Source of the DNA: Nilaparvata lugens
Lineage: Eukaryota; Arthropoda; Insecta; Hemiptera; Delphacidae
Length of the DNA: 64,000 nucleotides
Assembly: GCF_014356525.2 (NCBI RefSeq)
Contig: NC_052504.1
Coordinates: 67,199,383 to 67,263,382 of the forward strand
Direction: 5' to 3'
In this document: in pieces, positions 1 to 12,765 of the stretch
Position numbering within the stretch: the first letter of the stretch is position 1
How the letters are laid out: each line of letters starts with the position of its first letter
Translations under genes and position numbers: made by a program
The notes under the pieces: model-generated
What the model was told of the DNA's origin: nothing
What the model saw: only the letters and a program-made list of their open reading frames with translations
The model's database searches: none

Positions 1-560
1 ATCTGTTTCAACAAACACTAAATTATTATGAATTTCATTTTTACTTCAATTGAAATGAAACTGAATGATTTTTTATGTTAAAAACCCTACTGATTCTTTC
101 TATTTGAAAAGAGTTGAATGGGTTTTCTACTGGGCGAACTATCAATTTTAAAGAATTGTTGAGTTTATCTTTCAACGAGCAAGTGTTATGCGTTCTCCGC
201 AAGGGACGGTTAAAACACAAATAGATCGCATTTAGTTTCATAGCTCCATGCTGATTATAGCCTATTGATGATAGAAGATTCAACAACTCTGATAACTTAC
301 AATGAAAAAACCATTTGATTCGGCTCTCAACTTTGAATAGTAAATTAAAAAAAAAATTGTTGTCACTATTAAAATTACAATTGGTTGGTTGATGAAATAA
401 AACTAGGCCTATAACCATCCTCGGTAAATCAATAATCTTTATGCAAAATTTCAAGTTAGTCAGTTCAATAGTTCAGAATATGAAGTGATTATGAGTCAAA
501 CAACATGTATCTCGTTTCCCGTACATGTATAAGCCAATTCCTTTCTTTATATTATTATAT
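1..560. repeat. Dispersed repeat fragment (family with 'ACCATCCTCGGTAAAT' block)
   Basis: The segment from about 404 to 560 matches 61189-61330 base for base over long stretches (the ACCATCCTCGGTAAAT block, then TTCAGTTCA/ATAGTTCAG-like text, then CCCGTACATTTATAA). This marks a dispersed repeat with at least two copies in the window. The part upstream of 404 looks like the interior of the same repeat and may begin before the window. A 137-codon reading frame crosses it on the minus strand, but it has no recognisable domain and I do not call it a gene. Confidence 0.55.
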
Positions 561-3500
561 TCAAGTTTCACAAAGGCTTTTCATTAAGGTGACCAATGTT
601 GCTAATGACTTCGAGACAGCGGCAATGACCTTTTGCTAATGACTATCGTATGTCAAGATGGGCCGATCATGTTTTACATGAGTATTATCCTCTCAGCCTG
701 AGATAGCCTATAGCTATAGGCTGGGACGGGATGGGATGGAGATTTCGTTGGGAGGATTCGTAGCTAGTTATCATAGCCCACGTAAAAGCCGTCATTCTCG
801 TTCAGTTTTAAAAAAGTATCGCTTTCAAGTATTAATTAACTGGATAATTCAGCACAAACACTGGAAATTCACCTGAGAGATATTTCCCGACATTATCTTC
901 CACAATCAGCTTGGAATACTGACAGATCCCCTGGGTCCCCTCTCTGCACTGAAATTTGTCAATTTTAAGTATTCTTCATTCTTTCATTCTTTCTTCATAC
1001 TTTCTTAGTATTCCCTACTTTTCCTTAAGAAGTAAAAACTCAGCAGTGAGAACATTAAAAAAATTCATTGGAGTAATTACTATAATATGAGAAATAGGCT
1101 ACCAAGAATAACTCAGCTTCTCACTCCAAGAAATCCACATCAATCCATTGTCAAATGAATATTAAATAAAAGTGGTGAAAATTTCGAACAAGAAAAAACT
1201 CTAATACTAGTAAGGCTTTTTGTTTTTCGATTCCCACATTCTATCAATCACCAATCAATTTGAAGTTCTAGACTTACAAAATTAATAATCGAGCAATCTC
1301 TGCTCATTGAATTAACAGGTCAATTATCAGATCACTTGCTAATCACTTTTGTGGAAGCAGCCAGTGAAAAGTTATTTTATTACCACAAACTTAATGAAAT
1401 TATCCTATTACGAAGTTGAAGCATAAGTTTTCCAAATTGAGTAATAGTAGGTAATAGATTGTTCAGGCGCATCGTGCTCTTACAATTATAATTGTGTGGA
1501 TTACCAACCATTCCTTCATTTTTTGAATGTTCCAGTGGTTGGGTATTCCACGGTGAGGTTCAAGGCTCATTGCCTGTCCGTTGACTTTCTCATTAGTAAA
1601 CAATATTGTTCATATTTCTAGGTGATCAATTTATGCACGAGTAAACAAGATAATTCTCCCGAATTATACTTTCAGGACCACTGTGACTAAAAATCGATTC
1701 GATCCAACCTTAGTTGCCAAAGTTTCCCAGCATGCTACTACATAGCGATGTTATTTGGATATTGTTGCATAATATTTTGATGACAAGTATAATTACTGTT
1801 ATAATCCAATTATTCGAAGGACAAACCACTTATGTGAATCTGGGGCGGACTTCAATATCATCAGAGCTTTTATAATAATGAAAACCATTCACCCATCCAA
1901 ATTGAATTGGACTCTTTGTAATATGGTAACAATGAGGTACCGCATTTAATTAAACGCATAAGGCCCTCATGATAGTGGACCTCATCCGAGGTGGTTTCTT
2001 TCATACTTGATGGATTCTTATATTTTTGTTTTACTCAATTATTAGCTTTCAATCATATACGAAAATAGTTTGAGTTGGTGATAGTTTGTCTATTCTATTT
2101 CGTATGCGAATTGGTCCATGTTTTCAAAACATGATGCAATGATTATAAAAGAATACGTACATGTTGAATTGAGGGATAGAGATAAAACTCCATTCAAGTC
2201 AATTCACATTTACATATCAGGAGCTCTAGACTGTAAATCAGTGTAATTTCTCCTTTTTTTTAAATATTGATTTGATAATATTCCTACGTCATCTCCAATG
2301 AGAAGAGGATCTGGAACAATCAATCAAACTCACAATGATGATATCAAGTGATGTATTTATGAAAAACAGATTAATAAATAGCCTCGACCAAAGAGAAGAT
2401 TGAACATAGTAGTCGTTCTCTTGAGAGGCAATTGAAACAGCAAACAGCCTTCCCTTATTGAGTTTCTTACTGGTATCTGAATATTCATCAACAAAAACAC
2501 CACAACATCTTCATTTCACCATGTTTGAACGGTTGAACGAATAGCCTACTATTTCAAGCCAAGGATAGGATGCAAGTAAGGAGAGGTTGATAGCCTTCAA
2601 CCACTACATCACAAGATCCGTCGAAATTTGCAGGTCCATCAAATTCGACATTCATCTCAATGTTACGTAGCAGCCAGTGCCTTTGCTTGGAGTAACGTGA
2701 TAAATTACTGCACACACCTCAGTTGTAAAATCATTATAATACTACTACTATCACTTGAATGGTATTCTCTGAAGTGAATGCTAAATCAATCACTGCTTGT
2801 TGATTCTAAAAGGTAGAATATTCATTTTCTTGATGCTATTTCTCAGGAGGGAGAGGTCTACAAAAGTTATCCTATGATAGCCCTACTTTGATAAGCCATC
2901 TAATTGGCTTATAATTGCCTGTATCAAGAATTACTATGTCTGTGAGATACAAATGAATTACTGTAGACCTACTCTCTTAGTAAATCCTATAGACAACTTA
3001 AATAATGCCAATAATTAAGTTTGTTCCGAAACCTTCATGGTGGCGCAGGTCAAACATGTTCAACATCTAGTTGAATCAACGAAACTTGAAGAAAGGTCTG
3101 AATTGGTATAGTGGATTCAAATATCTGTTCTTTCATTCTTCAAGTTTGCAAAATACATTCATTTAACATAAAACTCGAATTCAAATGAACTTCAGTGATT
3201 AAAACTCCCCTTTACTATTGGATTGGTATGTATTCATCATACCATTCATTTTCCTAGGATTAAAATATAGAGAATAGCCTCTTTAGTTTTTAATATGTCA
3301 ACGGAAGGATGTGCTCCCATTTGGGAGCACATTCCCATGTGCTCCCATTCACCCATTACCCTGTTATGGGTGGTGCAAAGGAATAGAGAATTTTGAATTT
3401 TGTAATTTCAACAAATAAATAGAACTGAAAAACTACTTGCGAAATGGTATGAATATTCATCATGCCGTTTAAGCTCCAACAATCAGAATGTTGAAAAGTA

Positions 3501-4497
3501 CCTCTTTACTTTAATTCATATCAGAAAGATGTTCTCTCATTCGGCGTTCTCCGCATTTTATGCCTGTTATGCGGAAACTCGACTGGAATGAATTCAGCAA
3601 ATCTTGCTGAATGACATTGATTACGTTTTGAAAGCTTTTCAGAGCAATTTAGGTAATGTATTGTTATATGACATGTACAGTTCACCTAGCCTTCAAGATA
3701 CACCACAGCGATACGTTCATGACTACAAATGGTGTCGAAATATTCAATGGGCGGCAGTTTCATTAGGATCATTTTTATAAAATCCTACCACCGGTGTTAC
3801 ACGTTCCAAACCAGTTATACCAGTTACCCATTATTACCAAACGTCATTGCGTTCACATCAATATCATTGTGCAAAATTTCAAACAACGACCAACTCTTGC
3901 AAGCTCTGAAATTACACATTTTATATAGTTTCCCTGTCCTCTCTATATTTTCTGAAACTCGTGAGTTTTCTAAACCTCCGATATCGCGATAAACCTTCGA
4001 AAAGCATTCGATATTAGCTATACGCAAAGATTGTTGTCATTTATTGTTATCCTCTTTATATCATTTTTAAACCTTATTCGTCCCCATGTCCCGTGTCACA
4101 GCTACCTACAACAATGTATTAGAAGAAAAGAGAAATACGCTATCGTTCCGGATAAAGCATTTACCTATGCACCACTTAGAAAATCCCTATGTTGAGTATT
4201 GCTTCATCTGTTGGAATATAAAGCTTTTATGGCAAGCACTCAACTTTAACAGCACTCCAGTGCAGCTCAAAGTAAAGCTGAACTAACATGTTGGATACGT
4301 CTACTGATGCTTCTCCCTCAAACCCCACTTGAGTCTGTCACATGTCGATTTGCTATTATTCTTGGCAGATATCATATTTTTATTCATTGGACAGGCTTTA
4401 AAATGCTCTCGAACAATCAATAATGAGACTTTAATACTCATCCACGATGTTCAGTAACACTAATATTCACCATGGAATACCAGTTACTTGCTTGAAT
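561..4497. other. AT-rich intergenic DNA, no supported gene
   Basis: I see no ORF with domain-like content, no tRNA-like fold and no long repeat here. The only small structure noted is a short perfect palindrome at about 3308-3330, listed separately. Short ORFs at 3729-4286 show no recognisable motif or codon signal. Confidence 0.5.
3308..3330. other. Short perfect palindrome (TGTGCTCCCA / TGGGAGCACA)
   Basis: A 10-base arm is followed almost immediately by its reverse complement, and a third, direct copy of TGTGCTCCCA follows within about 20 bases. It could form a small hairpin. No function is implied. Confidence 0.5.
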
Positions 4498-4502
4498 TTT
4501 TT

Positions 4503-4575
4503 ACTTTCCTTGCCCTTTTACCATAGGTAAGGAAAGTATTGCTCTCCTTACCTATGGTAAAAGGGCAAGGAAAGT
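4503..4575. repeat. 31-bp perfect inverted repeat, 11-base loop
   Basis: Arms 4503-4533 and 4545-4575 are exact reverse complements. They begin ACTTTCCTTGCCC and end GGCAAGGAAAGT. The right arm is absent from the homologous repeat at 53248, so this copy gained an inverted duplication of its terminus. Confidence 0.85.
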
Positions 4576-4581
4576 GGTTTT

Positions 4582-4582
<1 letters not shown>

Positions 4583-4627
<45 letters not shown>
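4583..4627. repeat. (GT)n microsatellite
   Basis: About 22 uninterrupted GT units. It belongs to the dispersed repeat around it, because the second copy has (GT)n at the same internal position. Confidence 0.95.
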
Positions 4628-4629
<2 letters not shown>

Positions 4630-4953
4630 AGTGTATGTGCGCCTGTTTACACGATATTTCATCTCCCAATCAACGGAATGACTTGAAATTGAGGAACTTG
4701 AGGTCCTTACAATATAAGGATCCGACACGAACAATTACGATCAAATTCAATTAAAGATGGCGGCTAAAATGGCAAAAATGTTGTCAAAAACAGGGTTTTT
4801 CGTGATTTTTTCGCCAGCGTTATTGACCTGTCACCAGCTGGTTCAGATCTCTGAATAGTAGTAGACTTGAGATGCGCGGGAACACTAGCGTCAGGTGATC
4901 AATTTTCATAACGGCGAGGAAAGTTGTGTTAGTGCGCCACACCAGATTTTTTT

Positions 4954-7900
4954 ATATAATTTACACAAAAGTCATATTCTTCCTTGAATACAGTGAGTCA
5001 AATCTCTGATCGAAATAAATATGGTCTTGGCATTTCAGATCCACTATTGAGAAATTGAGAAATATTAAAAATCAAGAGTTTATTTCCAAAATGTATGAAA
5101 TTCACTTCATTGATAAAACATTTATGCTTTATTGATACTCTCTCAATAATACTGTACTTCAAAATTTAGGCTACCTGTTTTGTAAATAGTCTTGAATAAA
5201 ATTGGATAATCGAGGAGCAATTAGTTCAATCTCAGCTTGTAAATCAGAGCAGTCTTGATTTTGGTACCTTGTCAAATAACAAGTACTATTTTTGTATATA
5301 GGAGCTTTTAGCTGTTAATTAATTCGATCAATCCGAGAGATTTCAATTAATTATGTTAATGAATTATTACTGGTAATGGATTCCACGCTCTTGAACTTCA
5401 GAAAGACAATCATTCGACCGCACAATGTTATTATAGTACTTATTGCCTTTTCCGACACTCAAGGTGATTGAAAACGTTAATGATAATAGAGTTTAGACAT
5501 TTGAACAAAAGTCAGACATTCAACTTCGAAAGTCAATGATGAAGTTCATTATATGTGTTGTTTTTCTCTAGAAACATAATAGCAGGTTGACTATTAAACA
5601 CAATTTCAATGCGTACGGCCTATACATATACAATGCGTACGGCGTATAATGGAAACACTTCATTGATCAGCGATGTCTCTTCCTGCGATTTCCTTTATTT
5701 AATTCAATTTATAACCGCAAGTCTCCTTGTATTACCTACTATACTATTCTTTCAATGCATTTCAATAAACATCATGATAGACTGAATAATGCTACAATAC
5801 TTCATGGCTGAGTATTATCACTCCAGTAAGATACAGCTATTTGACCTTCCATATCCATAAATTCATTATTTGTTCAGATCACTTTTTTAAATTATAATAT
5901 TTTACCATAAGTTTAATATAAAGATATTTTGAGAATGTGTTAGAATACTTTTTTTAAATAGTCATTAATAATGACTATAGTAATAATGAATAATAGTAAT
6001 AAATAATCACCATGACAATGGGAAGGACTTGACATTTTTAACGATTTGAAGCTTATAATATTTTTAACGCTCATCTTGAGAGTTGATTGTTTGTGTTGAG
6101 TTCCTGATTGATTCATTGTTGCTCCGTGGACCAGCTTGTCGAATATCTTCCGATCTACAAGGAAGAGAAAGGATTTATCGCGTAATCAACCTTCATAAGA
6201 AAAAGGCTGAAATTAATTTAATAATAAGAGCAATGCACTCGTTTCATGATATTTGTCAGTTACTTAATACTAGACTACTTTCGTGTCATTTCCTTCCTAG
6301 GGTCTTTCATAATCAGCCTGATTTCCGACAAACTATTCTTGGGTGCATCGCTCTTTCACTTCTATGAATAATTTTTCCAAATGGATGATTCTCACTTTCT
6401 TTCTCAGTGATAAAAAGAATAATCACATTGCGTAACGCTCTAGTCTCCTATCCTAAAACTAAAACCGCTCATAAATGAAAGGTGCCAAGTATTATCCAAT
6501 GATGAGGAGCAGATTGTTAGTTTTAATTGCCGTACTTGGACTGTTGATACAAAAGAGCCTTAGATGATTCAATTATATTGTACTGCGGTATCTCATGCAT
6601 TAAATCATGCTAACATCGGAATTTCTTAATATTCTTGTTGAGTACTAGTGAACTGACTGAACTATTGTCATTCAACTTATCCTAATATAATATATAATAA
6701 TATTCATCCTTTCTCATGTTTGAACTGTATGAATTCCATGTATTTTATATACCCTTGAATAGAAGGAGCTGCAAAGGAGCTGCAAGGGAAGGAGCTGCAG
6801 TTGATGTCTTTGCAGTTGTCGATGCAGTTGTTGGGAAATAAGAATATGATAATTTTATAAAACTTCTAGATAGAGTGATTTTGATATACTGTCCTGGTTC
6901 TAGTTTATGATAAATTATATTATAACTGTCAATTCATCATCATCATCATCTCATCTCTTACCTACTGATAAATTTCACTTTATTCTACATACGCTACCAC
7001 TTAACAGAGGATTTCATCGACTGAATCTAGTTATCAGCATTATCCTGATCAACTCGTGAATCAAATCCGTAGCAAGCAGAGCACTACAAGAGCTTACCAG
7101 CAATCTCAATAGACGGGGAGATTAAGACCTCGTCCTTGCATGAGCTTACTGGAAGATTTAACAGAAGCGAGTCAGCTGTAGCCATTAAATCCGGAAATCC
7201 CTGTGAAAGGGAGCTAGATAGGGGTTTACTGTTGAGGAATAACCGCCCACAGCAAAGGCCTGTGTTGAAAAAGGGATTTACATTGGTTCAACACTTATGC
7301 TGTAATAATAGTGCACTAACCACGTTTTCATTGCTGTCTAATGAACAGAGCTAGTAAACGCTGCTGACGTTCAAGGATATATACAGTATAGCTATTCCAT
7401 AATATAGTATTCTTGGCTGGCGTTGTGGTCCCGATCCAACCGTGCGAGTTCTGTTATTACAATATCTGAATCCACTCAACAGTAAACTTCACTCATGCTT
7501 CTTCTATCAGAAATTTATGATACTGTAATAATTTTATAGTAGAATATGATCAAGAATGAAACATAATGAGGAAAAAGCTGAGGTTTATCACAAAAATTTG
7601 TTACAATATTCTGTAAAAGAGATCACTATTATTGTTAATCCAAAACTTTAATCCCTTAAACATAGGGAGCTTTTCAAAATCCATGCAATATCTAATCTTC
7701 AAACCATTTTCCACAATATATTCAATAATAATTTCATAACCTCAAAATTTATTAACGTTTAGCAAATAAATGTCAATTCATGTAGCGATGTTGAAAGTTA
7801 ATATTTGTATAACTCAGTTCGCAAACTTTGAATCAAACTCTAGTTCTAGCACAGCTCCATCATTGATTTTTTTCCAATGCTTGTTTGGATTTATACGTTG

Positions 7901-9397
7901 GTCATGTTGAACCTGCAATATTAATTGGAGAGGAACATTACTGCGAAAATGAATTGGAACTTATTCCAATAAAGCTCAATACACTATAGACGTGGGTATT
8001 CCTATTCATGACTCTGTAACAAATGAGTTTGCTCGTATTTTATTTAGTCTAAATCCACTTTTCAACTCAAACAACAATTTCACAATTCTCAAAACTCGTT
8101 AGCATAGTTACATTTCACATGTGAGAGTCATTTCCATCAGTTATTCTGCGTCAGTTTTATTATAAAAGGAATAGAAAATGTGTTTGCAGTTTTTGTGTAT
8201 CGATTGACCAGAAAAGAGCTTCATTGAAGCATTGCACTCGTCATGTACCAAGAGTTTGTGAAAGTAGAAATAGATTACACCTGCCTGGCAGTCTGTTTCC
8301 TGGCTTTTACCATTTAGAGTGAGCAACGATCTCTGTGACAACCGTTCGGGTAATCTATGACCCTCGCTCAGCCCTCAACTCTGCATACTCCCAACCGACT
8401 GAAATTTGGCTAATGAGTACAATTTCATGCACAAATGGATACTCTTTAATTTCATTTTATCCCAATTCAGTCAATTTTCCAATGCTATGATAGGAAAATA
8501 CCGTTACGATATCAAACCTGTAATATCTGCCAATACTAAAATTTATAATACCTAAGCAAGAGAGGAATCATAGTTGTTGACCACGAGATCATACTTTTCA
8601 TGAAAGTTATCCCAGAGAAATGACAACAGTCATTCTATGGAGCAGATGGTGATGGTGATTTGATAGAACAAACCTCCTCACAAGAAAAATAGAACTACCT
8701 TTTCAATAAAGATTATGATTTTATAATTGAGATTTGTTTCGATAGGAGTCTACTTGATGTCAATATTGACGATTATAAATCATGATGATGTATTCAATTC
8801 ATAATATTGTAAGGATTTAATCTCCTCACAAAGTTGATTATTCAATTCACTCTATCAAAAATTAAATGTGGAAAAGCGAGATAAAAAATGTTAGTATAGC
8901 AAGGTAGCCGCAAGGCACAGACGAAATTCATGATACTGTAATAATTTTATAGCTTCCACATTGTTCAATGGATATTGAAGTTCTAATTCATCTTTTCATC
9001 GCAGAAATGAATTTCTGGAACAGAAATACTATTCGTACCATACTTTGTTCAGCTGTGATGAGGATACTAGTCAATTACTTTCAGTGGCATCCACAAAAAG
9101 AAAGCAGTTTTTTCCATTCCGCAGAAGCATGATCAAATATGACTGCTGAAAATGATTTCAATCAATCAATCATTTTATTCAATTCGAAGAAATATACACA
9201 AAAAAATCAAAATACAGATTTGAAGAGCTTCAAATGAAATATAATCATGAAATGTATAATAATGATAGCAGCCCTAGTTACCATTCACGTAGTGGAATTA
9301 AGTATTAGTCCGGGCGCAAATGTCATGAATAAGGCACTCCATGGTCATTTTTGGGTAACAGCCGTGAACAATGTCTCAATTTATTATAATGTAAAGT
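4954..9397. other. AT-rich intergenic DNA, no supported gene
   Basis: Several ORFs of 66-94 codons occur here (for example 6083-6367 and 7136-7354). None shows a domain, a splice context or a usable composition signal. At 9163-9200 a (CAAT)n-like run followed by CATTTTATTC resembles the reversed tail of a LINE 3' end, but it is too short to name. Confidence 0.45.
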
Positions 9398-9565
9398 TTC
9401 AATAATGTAAAGTGGCGTTAGAATAATTGAAATCGACGATATCGGTTTTTGCTAGATACATTATAATTATTATTATCATTTGTTGCTCCATTGTATCAAG
9501 ATGATTATTCAAAGGTTTCAAAAATGTGGTAAGAAGAACGTTCCAGTCATAAGCGTAATCATTAA

Positions 9566-9756
9566 GGTGGACGCACACAGATCGTCATCGGACGGACGGC
9601 ACGCTTCGGACGGATCGGACGGTTAGATTTGATGCATTGTTTTCAATTGGAGTGCGCATACCTATACGATGCGAATGGGTGAGCACACTTCAATTGAAAA
9701 TAATGCATCAAATATAATCGTCCGATCCGTGCCGACCGTCCGATGACGATCTGTGT
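9566..9756. mobile_element. MITE-like hairpin element, copy 1
   Basis: This 191-bp segment begins GGTGGACGCACACAGATCG, ends GACGATCTGTGT and is itself largely palindromic: TTTTCAATTGGAGTGCGC and the inverted GTGAGCACACTTCAATTGAAAA sit either side of its centre. Terminal inverted repeats without coding capacity fit a MITE. The inner end lacks the last ~9 bases (GCGTCCACC) expected from symmetry. Confidence 0.7.
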
Positions 9757-10205
9757 TAAAGAATTCATTCAAGAATTCATTTTTCAATTATGTCGAATAT
9801 TTTCGTTGTTTCCATCATCAATACTCTTATTCGGCTTGTTGTAATGTAACGAAGAGATTGAGACCATTTGCAAGTCTCTATCTTGTGAAAAAAGTAGATT
9901 TTATAGTTCTAGCTTGTCACCTCATGCGTATGGAAAAACGCACCAGAAACCGTGCAGGGTTTTCTTTGGAGGGCTCTGGAGAACTCATTTCTTGACTTAC
10001 AGCGCATGAAGATATAACGTTCCAAAGTTGAAAAAGTGCTCTAAATTTTATAGATCAAAATTTGTTTGTTTCTCTTGCACGATAAAAGTTAAAATGGAAT
10101 GAAATTTGAAAAAATAGAAAAAAACGTAGCTTTTTGAAGATAAGCTTGAAATTCGAGAAAATGTGATTATTCTATTGCAAACTGTTGGCAACTTCAGATT
10201 CTATT

Positions 10206-10354
10206 GGATTTGATGCATTGTTTTCAATTGGAGTGCGCATACCTATACGATGCGAATAGGTGTGCGCACTTCAATTGAAAATAATGCATCAAATATAATC
10301 GTCCGATTCGTCCGATGCGTGCCGACCGTCCGATGACGATCTGTGTGCGCCTAC
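10206..10354. mobile_element. MITE-like hairpin element, copy 2 (one end truncated)
   Basis: It matches the inner and right parts of the elements at 9566 and 11434 and ends GACGATCTGTGTGCGCC, but its left terminus is missing. It abuts the inner end of the left palindrome arm, so the arm boundary coincides with a transposon breakpoint. Confidence 0.7.
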
Positions 10355-10390
10355 TTTTACTCCACCTTCTACAGAAGTAGAAAAGAAAAA

Positions 10391-10821
10391 CCTATTATAT
10401 TAAGAAAAAAATTTCTGTATTTTTATATCTGGCTATTTATATTTATTTCAAATTCAAATTTTATTTATTCAAACTCACAATATTCACATTCAGAATCAAT
10501 AAGAAAAATTTATTTATATCTGGTTATTTATGTTCAACGGATCTCGAAAACGGCTCTAACGATTTCCACGAAATTTGGAACGTAGTAGGTTTATGATATA
10601 AAAATTGGATTGCACTAGGTCTCATCCTTGGGAAAACTCGCTGAACGACATTAAAAGGTAAATTCATCCTTGGCTGAAACAGCTATGGATAGAAAAAAAT
10701 GAGTAAGCGAGTGAGTATGTGAAAAATCAAAATATCGCATCCCGAAATTCATAAGATGACATACAGCTGTGAAATATAAACACGATCATTTTAGAGAATT
10801 GTATTCTGTTTATCAATAAAT
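10391..10821 (+). repeat. Dispersed repeat family R2, copy 1
   Basis: It starts CCTATTATATTAAG, contains 'AACGGATCTCGAAAACGGC' and 'ATTGCACTAGGTCTCATCC', and ends near TTCTGTTTATCAAT. The same ordered blocks recur at 24574-25296. No coding potential is evident. Confidence 0.7.
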
Positions 10822-11065
10822 AAAAATCTGGTGTGGCGCACTCACACAACTTTCCTTGCCGTTATGGAAATTAATCACCTGACGCTAGTGTTCACGCGCA
10901 TCTCAAGTCTACTATTCAAAGATCTAAGCCAGCTGGTGACAGGACAATAACGCTGGAGACACACAAGGTCTGCTATCTCTTCATAGTGAATGATTTAATA
11001 GAATCTGAAGTTGCCAACAGTTTGCAATAGAATAATCACATTTTCTCGAATTTCAAGCTTATCTT
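10822..11065 (-). repeat. GT-microsatellite repeat family, 3' terminal fragment (copy C)
   Basis: Read on the minus strand, this matches the last ~240 bases of the repeat at 53248-54040 (AACTGTTGGCAACT, CTCCAGCGTTATTGTCC, CACCAGCTGG, GTGCGCCACACCAGATTTTT). Its outer part continues into the right arm of the large inverted repeat. Confidence 0.75.
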
Positions 11066-11433
11066 CAAAAAGCTACGTTTTTTTCTATTTTTTCAAATTT
11101 CATTCCATTTTAACTTTTATCGTGCATGAGAAACAAACAAATTTTGATCTATAAAATTTAGAGCACTTTTTCAACTTTGGAACGTTATATCTTCATGCGC
11201 TGTAAGTCAAGAAATGAGTTCTCCAGAGCCCTCCAAAGAAAACCCTGCACGGTTTCTGGTGCGTTTTTCCATACGCATGAGGTGACAAGCTAGAACTATA
11301 AAATCTACTTTTTTCACAAGATAGAGACTTGCAAATGGTCTCAATCTCTTCGTTACATTACAACAAGCCGAATAAGAGTATTGATGATGGAAACAACGAA
11401 AATATTCGACATAATTGAAAAATGAATTCTTTA

Positions 11434-11624
11434 ACACAGATCGTCATCGGACGGTCGGCACGGATCGGACGATTATATTTGATGCATTATTTTCAATTGA
11501 AGTGTGCTCACCCATTCGCATCGTATAGGTATGCGCACTCCAATTGAAAACAATGCATCAAATCTAACCGTCCGATCCGTCCGAAGCGTGCCGTCCGTCC
11601 GATGACGATCTGTGTGCGTCCACC
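11434..11624. mobile_element. MITE-like hairpin element, copy 3
   Basis: Reverse complement of the 9566-9756 element, placed symmetrically in the right arm of the large inverted repeat. It ends GTGTGCGTCCACC. Confidence 0.7.
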
Positions 11625-11792
11625 TTAATGATTACGCTTATGACTGGAACGTTCTTCTTACCACATTTTTGAAACCTTTGAATAATCATCTTGATACAAT
11701 GGAGCAACAAATGATAATAATAATTATAATGTATCTAGCAAAAACCGATATCGTCGATTTCAATTATTTTAACGCTACTTTACATTATTGAA

Positions 11793-12765
11793 CAACCATG
11801 GGAAAGTATAATATTCAAGTACAGAACAGTATCTTGAAAATGTTCCATCTAATCTCGAACGTGTACAAGCTCGCAATAAAGGAAAAACGGATATGATTGA
11901 TGGGGTCAACCCATATAGTCGTGGCCAACGTTATTACATATATGAGCCCGACGTGCTGTAGTGTTGTTATGGGATCCGAGAAATCCCAGATTGAGCATTA
12001 CGCGCTGATGAACAAACCAATAGCTTTGAATAGCTCCCTTGGGTAAATGACTAACTGAGATCTCTGATACTTTTTTAATTGACGGTCTGTTACAACAAGG
12101 TTAACGACTGATTTTCATTGAATATCATATTTTTATTAATCCTGTCAGAATACTTAGGCCTAAATCTCTCTTGTCTTTTATATTTTCTGACAATTTTTTC
12201 AACTTTATTACAAATGATTTTCCCAAATATTTATAATAAACTATCATCGGATTTGTAAAGTTTAATTTTGTCTTATCGAAAGTATTTTTGAATATGGAAA
12301 TTGGAAAACACCATTTGAGACAATGTTCCTGTACACTGTTCTCAGGAAGAATAATAATTTATTTATTATTGAAAATACCGTATACTCGTATACTCGATCA
12401 AAACACTGTTTCTCAGAGCACACGAATCAAAACACTCATTAATCCCTAACTTTTCTCAATAAAAAAATCCAGGATTTTTACCAATTTATCCGTATCTGAT
12501 GTCGAAATAAATCACAAAAATCAATCACATCATACAACGATGCTTTCCTGTTCAATAAAATTAAATGTATTTCCCGTTCAGAGAAAATTCTAAATTATTT
12601 TTTATTTTGAATACTCTGCTGACCAAGCATACTGGTAATGGAAGTTCATCCTAATAAGCAGGCACACTTACTCATTAGTATCCTAATTTAAAATTCCTCT
12701 TGAACTAATCAATTTAATGTTTGTTATGTTGAAGGTTTGCATCCATACTGAGGTGCAACTGCATA
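11793..12765. other. Upstream region of the secreted-protein gene; promoter not resolved
   Basis: AT-rich DNA with no recognised gene. It must hold the promoter, or a 5' UTR intron, of the gene starting at 12766. An in-frame TGA at 12730-12732 closes the reading frame upstream. A weak acceptor-like TTATGTTGAAG precedes 12735, so an upstream untranslated exon is possible but not shown. Confidence 0.35.

Larger units (their letters stand above)
4498..4953 (+). repeat. GT-microsatellite dispersed repeat, copy A (internally deleted)
   Basis: It shares its start (TTTTTACTTTCCTTGCCC), a (GT)n tract, the phrase 'ACGGAATGACTTGAAATT', 'GATGGCGGCTAAAATGGC' and its end (AGTGCGCCACACCAGATTTTT) with 53248-54040, so both are copies of one dispersed element. 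Copy A is about 340 bases shorter and lacks the middle. In place of the sequence that follows the start in copy B it carries an inverted duplicate of its own first 31 bases. There is no coding capacity; the ORFs that cross it are reads of the GT tract. Confidence 0.75.
9398..11792. repeat. Large inverted repeat (palindromic) with ~800-bp arms and ~790-bp spacer
   Basis: Left arm 9398-10205 and right arm 10997-11792 are reverse complements over essentially their full length. They differ by a 12-base duplication at about 9765 (left arm only) and a few substitutions. Each arm contains a 191-bp MITE-like hairpin, then a segment holding a 76-80 codon ORF, then a piece of the GT-microsatellite repeat family. 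The spacer holds a third, partial MITE copy and another dispersed repeat. It may be a large foldback element or an inverted duplication of nested repeats. The near identity of the arms points to recent origin or to gene conversion between arms. Confidence 0.9.

Noticed and set aside
41..454. 137-codon minus-strand ORF at the window start
   Set aside because: Lies in a dispersed repeat, has no domain, and is AT-driven in composition.
4484..4754. Three ORFs with poly-Thr-His or poly-Cys-Val tracts
   Set aside because: Translations of the (GT)n tract; a dinucleotide repeat is open in several frames.
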